From positions 1 to 24,321 of the forward strand of contig JBNGIQ010007598.1 in assembly GCA_049999765.1 (NCBI GenBank): a stretch of 24,321 nucleotides of DNA, read 5' to 3'. Origin of the DNA: Phaeoceros laevis (Eukaryota; Anthocerotophyta; Anthocerotopsida; Notothyladales). Both the position numbers and the translations under genes were made by a program. Shown in pieces: positions 17,930-24,321 of this stretch (its first letter is position 1; each line of letters begins with the position of its first letter). The notes below the pieces were generated by a model. That model had not been told where the DNA came from. It made no database searches and saw nothing but the letters and a program-made list of their open reading frames with translations.

Positions 17930-20900
17930 CCCGGGACTCGTGGGTATCAGCCCACCACCTTCCTTGGGTGACCGTCGTTCTGCATAGCAACTACCAGGGA
18001 CGGTAGGGCAGCAGCTGCCAGTAGTCACCACCGTGTCAGTGAATGTCTTGTACTGGAATATGAACGTTTATAAAGAGGAAAAACTGCTTCCACTCCTCTC
18101 AGACTATCCAGACTATGACGTTGTGATTCTGTCGGAGACAAAGGAGACGCCGGCCAATGCCATCGACAAACTTGGTGCTTGTGTGTTGGTTCAACATGTT
18201 GGCTTTTGTTCCGCCGCACAGTTTGCCTTCTCGGGCAACTGCCTCAGGGGCATTGCAGTGCTATGTAAACCTCATATTGCATCACATGTCGAAGTTTGGC
18301 GACAGAACAGGGATGCACATTTCTTGTGGTTGAAAATCACTTCTCCAGACAGGTCACAAACGTTGATGCTGGCATGCACCTACGTCCCACCAGTTAGTAG
18401 CACTACATTTAGACATAAATCCTCCAGCGCTGATGATATGTTACTGGATATTGAGCAAGATGTAGTTGATTTGGAAACCCAGGGACTACATACTTCAGCA
18501 TTTTTTGTCGGAGACATAAACATTCGCGTAGCTCAAAAGCAGGCCTTTCCATCTGATACTAGCCATCCAAATTATGTAGTTGAAGGAGATGTTCCAAGGC
18601 ATTCAGCAGATTCATGTCACTCGGGCAGACGTGCCACTTTGCTTCTCGATATGCTACGAAGGCGGCAAATGATCATTCTCAATGGCATTGATCAGTTTCC
18701 ACAATCAGGAGATTTTACGTGTAGATCATACAGATCTCACAAAAACAAGCGGAGGAAGAATGAAACACCTCACTCTTCTCTTCGGCAAAGTTCAGTAGAT
18801 CTCTTATTCTCGCATATGCTATCTACCCAACATGTTAAAGACTTTAAAGTCTTGCCACAACAGGTTGGCTCAGATCATATGCCACTTTCGTTGAAGTTCC
18901 ATTTTCCAAACTGTTTCCGACTGCCCAGTCCAAACCAGCCAAGCATACGATTCATGTCCTTAGAAAGAAGGACCAGGATGCTTATAAGGCTTACATGTTG
19001 TTGGCACTTCAACGATATGACAAGGGAAATGCCCGTAGCAGTTTGCTGCAAAAGGTCACAGCCCTGCAACACATGTTTATGGCGGGTCTTAAGAGGCATG
19101 GAACTAAAATACCTGTCAATCGACAAGCCATAAACTCAGATGGCAGAAAGTGGCATGATAGTGACTGTCAGAAATTACAGCAACAGATACAAACCATGCT
19201 CACTCAGGATTCCTCCGGACAAGTCATGGCTAGAGAAGAGTATAGGAGCCACTGTAATCTGTATTCACGCACTAAACGTGAAAAACTTAAGAGCATACGA
19301 GAAGCAAGTTCAACTTCGAGCAATTGATGATATCAAGCGTAATCCAAAGGCATTTTTTCACCTCATTAAGAATAGGAGTATGCCGCCATCTCAGATCAGT
19401 CTGCAGACATGGGAACAATATGGTAGGGATCTATTTCAGTCCACGTCACCAATTCACACGGTCTCAACACCCTTGTATCCACGGCAAGCAGACATCTCAC
19501 TTTTTACACCAAAGAATGTAGGGCAGGCCATAGCACTCCTCAAAGCAGGCAAAGCACCAGATCGATATGGATTGCGGGCAGATCACTTCAAACTTCTAAG
19601 TGACACCACGCTTCCAGATGTAATGGCACGTATCTTCAATGAGATACATAGCATAGGCTATTTCCCTGTTACCTGGAGTGAAGCAGACCTCAGCCCTCTG
19701 CACAAGACAGGCCACCTCAATGATCCTGATAATTTCAGATGCATTATGCTCAATTCGATATTTTACAAGCTCTATGCTTCAACAGTACATCAGCTGGTCA
19801 GCCCATACATGCTCAATGCAGATCAGACTTTTTAGGCAGGATTTAGGAAATCATACAGCTGCCTCCATTATTTGCTTACACTAAGGGCGGTTATTGATCA
19901 GGCCAAAGTGGAAGGGAAGAAAGTATATGCATGCTTCATTGACCTCAGAAAAGCTTTTGACTCTATTCCTCGAGCCAAACTTTGGGAAGCAATGGAAAAG
20001 GCCGGCATCCCTCCCAACTTAATCAGGGCACTATAGCTAATGTATCAGCATTGTTCCATTCAGGTTAAAACATATGAGGGCCGTTCTGCATCCTCCTATA
20101 GCAATATGTGCTAAAACAGGGTTGCCCTCAATCTCCAACATCATTCGCCTTTTACCTTCAGGAACTGCAAAGACGATTTCGTGTAGCAGTTGATCTGGAT
20201 GCCCCTCACTTGTTGGGTTTAGCTATCGCCATGCTCTTATTTGCGGATGATATTGTCCTCCTTTCCTTGTCTCCAGCAGGCCTGCAGAAACAACTCAATA
20301 TGTTCCATGAGTACTGCCAGGAATTTCACTTGCAAGTCAACCTGAAAAAGACAAATATACTTATTTTTAATGATGGCGGCAACACTCCTCTCCCGGACTT
20401 CTTTTGGGCATCAGATATTATCACAAAGTCTGACCTCTACAAGTATCTAGGTATGATGCTCTTTTCAAGAAAAAGGATACATGAGGCACGTCAATCAAGG
20501 ATAGACTCTGCAACAGCGGCATCTTTCTTCATCAGTTCTAAGTTCCTGAATCGCCACTTCTTACATACAGTCCCTATGATCACTTTCTTTAAACAATGCA
20601 TTTTGCCTAAGCTACTTTATGCTGCCCCTATATGGGCTGTGAGTTGCACAAAGGAAGGTTGGAAACAGATTGAGCGGGTACAACGACGTTACTTCAAACG
20701 ACATTTTAACTTGCCGCAAGTTACCTGTACAGCAACCCTCCTAGCAGAACTAGGGATATGTTCAGTGGAGATTGAAGCCATGGTTACCACAGCTCAGTTC
20801 CTGCAACAATTAGCGACACTTCAGTCAAACAGATACCCAACATTGCAATGGCAGCATACCGCCTTATGGAGGGATGTCACAATTCAGGTTGGCTGAAAGA

Positions 20901-21603
20901 TTGGCATACTTGGCTACAAAAATGGGGGCTACACAAATATCATCTACACCAACTTACGCCAGATCTCATCAGACAGGCTTACATACAACAGGTTTGGAAG
21001 TCCGCCACACTATCGATGAAGCAGAGGGTTTACATATCACACAACGGCGAGGTCAGACATCTTTATCTTCAAAGATATTTGCAGCAAGTTATACCGATAT
21101 CGCATGTCAAAGCACTTATTCAGCTCAGGTTACAAGCCACTTCATGGTCAAACCAATATGCATGGCTGCAGCAAAAAGGTGAACTCCAACCACCTTGTCT
21201 CCTGTGTCATGAATCAGTGCAAGATGTGGAGACACATGTAGTCTTCACCTGTCCTCTCACTGAAGTTGTCAGATACAGGCATGAGCAATTATTTCAACAG
21301 GCGTCAACACTACACCAACTGTGCTGCCAAGATCCACGACATCTAGCTTCCTTTGCCTTTGACCTTCTCGAACATGTCCAAGATACCACACCGCTCTTTA
21401 TTCCAGATGATGAGACTTCTGCTCAATCCTCCAATTCAGAAACAGAAGAAGGAAGTGACCCAGACCTTGACTCATCCTGCGAGGAGGAAGAGGAAGACGA
21501 TGATATCGGTGATGCTTCATTTAGCATGCGAACTAGTACGCCTCAAGTATTTCATATGCAACTACGAAGTCATTCTAGTCAATCTAGTTCATTCAACCAG
21601 TAG
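17919..21603 (+). pseudogene. LINE ORF2: endonuclease, reverse transcriptase, CCHC, acidic tail
   Basis: ATG 17919 (MNINPGLVGISPPPS), TAG 17985, then the endonuclease: VLYWNMN, VVILSETK, CTYVPP, FVGDINI, SSVDLLFS, SDHMPL. RT follows: GKAPDRYGLRADHFKLL, WSEADLSPLHKTGHLNDPDN, FIDLRKAFDSI (motif A), LKQGCPQSPTSFAFYL (motif B), LLFADDIVLLS (motif C), LQVNLKKTNIL, KYLGMML. Near the end a C-x2-C-x9-H-x4-C site (CLLC…HVVFTC) is the usual LINE C-terminal zinc motif. The last 70 residues are an acidic Ser/Glu/Asp tail (SCEEEEEDDDIGD). Lesions: TAG 17985, 19833, 20034; frameshifts near 18895, 19315, 20105 and 20875. No RNase H domain. The catalytic residues remain. Confidence 0.88.
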
Positions 21604-21734
21604 GTTTTAGTAAAGATAACTCCAGTCCTAGATCCATAGTTCAGTATATATGTACGTACCACGGTACTCCTCTTGCATTCTAATAAGATTTGCAACAAAC
21701 TCAGAGCTTGCACATTGCCATTTCCATTTCTTAC

Positions 21735-21813
21735 CGATGGCTCCTGCTCAGCCCTGCTCGCCTTAACAAAGATACCTCGTCCACCACTCATCTCTTTAGC
21801 CCAATTCTCTGAT
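21735..21813 (-). other. Exon-like segment downstream of the LINE
   Basis: On the minus strand the tract tgttgtctgctgtttcag is an excellent acceptor and TCG|GTAAGA a good donor. The 79-nt segment reads SENWAKEMSGGRGIFVKA then SRAEQEPS. Its end resembles the segment at 16151-16378 (KTIKAEQEEVS|GTGAGT): both have a K-x-x-(K/R)-AEQE run and TCG before the donor. If both belong to the RNase H1-like gene, the LINE would sit between duplicated 5' exons. No further exon could be chained. Confidence 0.35.
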
Positions 21814-22156
21814 CTGAAACAGCAGACAACAGATGATTTCAGTCCAGCAACTTCAAAACATAAACCTTGAGCACCTACACATACACAACACATGATACAC
21901 AGGTACTAGTACCGGGATCCTTGATCTTGGAACAAAGCTTACAGCCCATGTGAAAGATTCTGATTGGCAAATCGTGTGATAAGTCTGCCCACCATCCTGT
22001 TGCCTAATCTGGCTATCAGTCATTAATGATGAATGAAATCCTACCATTGTAATCCATACACGTGACCGCGACATCAATTTGGCAACAAGCCCGCAATCAA
22101 GAACTCCTGCCACAACCTAACCACAAATGTTACATGATGCCGCTCAGCCAGTTGGG

Positions 22157-22440
22157 TTCCAAGACACGGCTACTCAATTTCAACAGCTCACGCTACCGCC
22201 ACATGATTCCAGTACACGATTTGCTTGATACGGCCCGTGTGACCAGTACGTGGAACAAAGTTTGTTCCAAGGCACCGCTACTCAATTCCGGCAGCTCACG
22301 CTACCGCCTTGTGCATGATTCCAGTACACGACCTACTCGATACGGCCTGCGATATCTCCAAACGCTCATAACACGAGTCACGCCCCTGCCACGGTGACCC
22401 TTGCGGTTTCTCCAAACGCTCGTTACACGAGTCACGCTCC
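22157..22440 (+). repeat. Tandem repeats of 108 bp and 54 bp
   Basis: ttccaagacacggctactca at 22157 recurs as ttccaaggcaccgctactca at 22265, with agctcacgctaccgcc and atgattccagtacacga shared: period 108. Next to it tctccaaacgctcataacac (22355) recurs as tctccaaacgctcgttacac (22409): period 54, exactly half. It lies just 3' of the LINE and may be its 3' UTR or separate satellite-like DNA. Confidence 0.8.
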
Positions 22441-22998
22441 ACTCACAAGTTTGCCATCATATTTCGTATTTTACCATTATAATTCGTTTTTTACTGCACA
22501 TCTAAAAATGATACTATCATCCGACAATTACATTATGTAACGAATATAATAAGGGTCAAATATTTTGGCTGTGAATTTTTAAAAAAGATAATGAAAAATT
22601 TTATCTCTGTAAAGTATCGCATGTCAACCATAGCAAAATCATCCTCTCGCTTTAGTGAGTGATGGTGGCTACCCTAGTTCACCCTGGGTGCCGTGCAAAA
22701 TGGAAAACCGGCGGCATACCTTTGCAGAAATAAACTTTACTGTACCCGTCAACCACCGGGTGCCCGCATATGTGCAAGGGGGGGACTCTCATGGGACTGT
22801 GCCAACCTCCTCAAATAGCTACATACATACATATATGTGAAGGGCAGAGAGAGGTAGCCATCCAGTCAGGGACCGTCGCTAGGTGAAGGGAGGCGACCGG
22901 CCTGTTTGCACCAAGCCAAGGAGGTGCTGCTGGCAAATCCTGCCTTGACAGCCTCAAGTTAAAAGCCGGGATTAAAAAAGCTGCGAAGCGGACGGTGG

Positions 22999-23047
22999 AG
23001 AGGGCCGGGACGGGTTTTCCCACAGGCGGCCCTCGTCCCGGCCCTCT
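22999..23047. other. Strong GC hairpin, 14-bp perfect stem
   Basis: agagggccgggacg (22999-23012) pairs perfectly with cgtcccggccctct (23034-23047) around a 21-nt loop. It is followed directly by gacggggcccccgtc, itself nearly palindromic. No T-run or gene end is next to it, so it is not a bacterial-type terminator. Function unknown. Confidence 0.8.
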
Positions 23048-23346
23048 GACGGGGCCCCCGTCGAGGCCGACGGGGGGATGTTTGAGTCGCCCTAATAATG
23101 TGCTCCCCTCTGTCATCGTCGTCAGCATCCCGGCTGCCTCCCCTTCCATCCCGCTACCCCGTTTCTCAGACGGGACGGACTGGAGTCCGTCTGCCGTCCC
23201 CCGTCCCCCAGGCTTTTCTTTGTAATGTGCTCCCCTCTGTCGTCGTCGTCGGTAGGCCAGGCAAGGAGGTACAGCACTACAATGGCACGCGTAAGTCGAC
23301 GCTAAGCGCTATGGGCTCAAGTTGTAACCCAAGGTCCTGCCTGCCT

Positions 23347-23386
23347 CGAGAGTGGTTCCTTCGTTTCGAGAGTAGTTCCTTCGTTT
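23347..23386 (+). repeat. 20-bp tandem duplication
   Basis: cgagagtggttccttcgttt (23347) is followed at once by cgagagtagttccttcgttt (23367). One mismatch. Confidence 0.85.
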
Positions 23387-23533
23387 CGCCTTGATCCCGC
23401 TCCCAGGCTTTGTGCCGAGCCTTGCTTGCAATGGGGATTGGCCGAAAGTGACGCAACACATTAGGCCAGACCTCTTGATCACAAAAATCTTTGCATGCGC
23501 TGCTTATTGCACTGATGAAGACTCTTTACAAGT

Positions 23534-24321
23534 TTACGTTGATGAAGCGTCAAAGCAGTGTGTCAATCCTTCATCAAAGTAGTGTGTGAGGGCACCGACG
23601 ATTCCCGCAAAGCTATGGAACTTGGAGCCTACCACGTCCACTTGCACTCCTAATCTGGCGGCGCCTTTAGCTGTGACTCGACCATGAGCTGCCACCACGC
23701 ATCTTCCTTTGGCCAGGCTGTTGAGCTCTTCAGCAGGCATTTGAAGAGACTTGAGAAGTCCCTCCACTTCTGCAGTGCTGGTGAAGATTAGAGCGTCGCA
23801 GGCCAAGCGAGGATGAGGCAGGTCTTGCGTGAGGAGAGGGTTTGTGGAAAGAGCGCCCATCCATCTGGTCACGTAAGCATTCACCCGCATAGGCTGCCGC
23901 CCGGCTGCGCTCAAGGCTTGCAGGAAGGAAGGCACAACATGACGTTCCTGCAGATCATGGACAAGGGGGACAGGGCAGAGGAGGCGCTGGTTTAAGCCAG
24001 GTCCCAGGGAATCCACTAGAGAGGCGGGGGAGGCGAGTGGTGGTGTCAGGTATGTGACTCTAGGGTTGCCGGGGAAGAGGTTCAGGTCTTGGAGAAGATC
24101 CATGTCCTCCCCCAGAGCTGCAAGGATGAAAGGCTCACCTGCTGCAGAGAGTGGGGATGGTCTGCCAGCCAGAGCTTGGGCAAATGCCCTAATTCCAGGC
24201 CTTGAAGTGAATGCGATTCCTCGAACTCCTTCGATGCTGCTGCTCCTGGACGTTTGTTGATTCTGAGATGGATCACTGAGGCTACTCCCCCACAGGCTAG
24301 CCACGACATCCAGCTGAGTTG
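23534..24321 (-). CDS. Uroporphyrinogen-III synthase, C-terminal part (runs off window)
   Basis: The enzyme closes hydroxymethylbilane to uroporphyrinogen III in heme and chlorophyll synthesis, in the plastid in plants. The frame is open from the window edge (…TQLDVVASLWG) to TAA 23534. GVRGIAFTSRPGIRAFAQAL matches the mid part of domain 1, so the family's N-terminus lies outside the window. Domain 2 shows VNAYVTRWMGAL, CDALIFTSTAEVEGLLKSL, KGRCVVAAHGRVTAKGAARL, GVQVDVVGSKFHSFAGIVGAL. These correspond to the family's FTS and (A/G)xTxxxxxxxG…V patterns. The protein ends in an 8-residue tandem duplication, LTHYFDEG/LTHCFDAS (24-bp period), beyond the usual end. No lesion is seen. The family is highly divergent in sequence, so the call rests on pattern order. 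Confidence 0.72.
   Translation of the reverse strand, partial: TQLDVVASLWGSSLSDPSQNQQTSRSSSIEGVRGIAFTSRPGIRAFAQALAGRPSPLSAAGEPFILAALGEDMDLLQDLNLFPGNPRVTYLTPPLASPASLVDSLGPGLNQRLLCPVPLVHDLQERHVVPSFLQALSAAGRQPMRVNAYVTRWMGALSTNPLLTQDLPHPRLACDALIFTSTAEVEGLLKSLQMPAEELNSLAKGRCVVAAHGRVTAKGAARLGVQVDVVGSKFHSFAGIVGALTHYFDEGLTHCFDASST

Larger units (their letters stand above)
16680..21603 (+). mobile_element. L1-like (APE-type) LINE, coding core, defective
   Basis: Two overlapping ORFs: ORF1 with coiled coil and RRM-like domain, ORF2 with apurinic-like endonuclease, RT and a C-terminal CCHC. No LTRs and no integrase. ORF1, read through its stops, ends at TAA 17927, and the ORF2 ATG is at 17919, so the ORFs overlap by 11 bases. 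At least seven in-frame TAGs and four frameshifts make it inactive. The outer borders are unclear: I found no poly(A) tail or target-site duplication. It runs opposite to the neighbouring RNase H1-like and uroporphyrinogen synthase genes. Confidence 0.85.
22441..23533. other. Non-coding stretch: AT-rich block then GC-rich block
   Basis: 22441-22640 is very AT-rich (runs such as tttttaaaaaagataatgaa). From about 22650 the sequence becomes GC-rich, with a catacatacatatatg microsatellite at 22822 and several hairpins. A 27-bp direct repeat with one mismatch begins aatgtgctcccctctgtc at 23097 and 23224. No frame on either strand shows a domain. The GC-rich part could be the remains of another transposon's 5' end. 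The right part probably includes the 3' UTR of the minus-strand synthase gene. Confidence 0.45.

Noticed and set aside
22822-22840. catacatacatatatg as a LINE 3' tail
   Set aside because: It is more than 1.2 kb from the ORF2 end and has no matching target-site duplication that I could find.
22811-23149. Minus-strand 112-codon frame in the GC-rich block
   Set aside because: Gly/Pro/Arg-rich reading of hairpin DNA, no domain.
1-24321. CRISPR arrays, tRNA or rRNA genes, bacterial operons
   Set aside because: No regularly spaced short repeats, no tRNA or rRNA signatures, and the splice sites and LTR/LINE elements show eukaryotic DNA.

Overview
The window looks like a piece of a nuclear genome from the green lineage (a streptophyte or other green alga, or an early land plant; species not determined). 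The evidence is a plant-type RNase H1 gene (viroplasmin-like hybrid-binding domain plus RVT_3-type RNase H fold) with short GT-AG introns of about 78-102 bp, a Ty1/copia element primed by initiator tRNA-Met, and a uroporphyrinogen-III synthase gene. It is gene-poor, carries one 100-N assembly gap, and much of its coding sequence is decayed.

Layout. 1-1700: no supportable gene; a pyrimidine-rich stretch, then a 179-bp tandem duplication whose units each carry a TATA-like box. 1706-3009 (+): a broken gene encoding two F-box-like motifs. 3010-6547 (+): short tandem repeats and low-confidence Ser/Pro-rich coding remnants. 6589-14996 (-): an RNase H1-like gene in at least six exons. One intron is inflated from about 0.95 kb to 7.3 kb by a complete Ty1/copia retrotransposon (7147-13504, same orientation as the host gene, TSD gcatt). 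Further exon-like segments lie upstream up to about 16.4 kb. 16680-21603 (+): an APE-type, L1-like LINE with two overlapping ORFs, both broken. 21604-23533: an exon-like segment on the minus strand, 54/108-bp repeats, an AT-rich block and a GC-rich hairpin-rich block. 23534-24321 (-): the 3' part of a uroporphyrinogen-III synthase gene that runs off the window.

Most notable. (1) The RNase H1-like gene keeps clean splice sites and domain order but has Ala at two of the four catalytic acidic positions (A-E-D-A instead of D-E-D-D) and an exon one base out of frame, so it is a pseudoenzyme or a young pseudogene. (2) The Copia element has non-canonical TA...TA LTR ends, an extra broken ORF between PBS and gag, a membrane-anchor ORF antisense to the element between pol and the 3' LTR, and an in-frame RT deletion. 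Its LTRs differ at only 4 positions plus a 2-bp indel although its coding region is badly damaged. (3) Every in-frame premature stop found in the LINE is TAG, and its ORF1 holds a 98-bp segment that looks like a spliceosomal intron.
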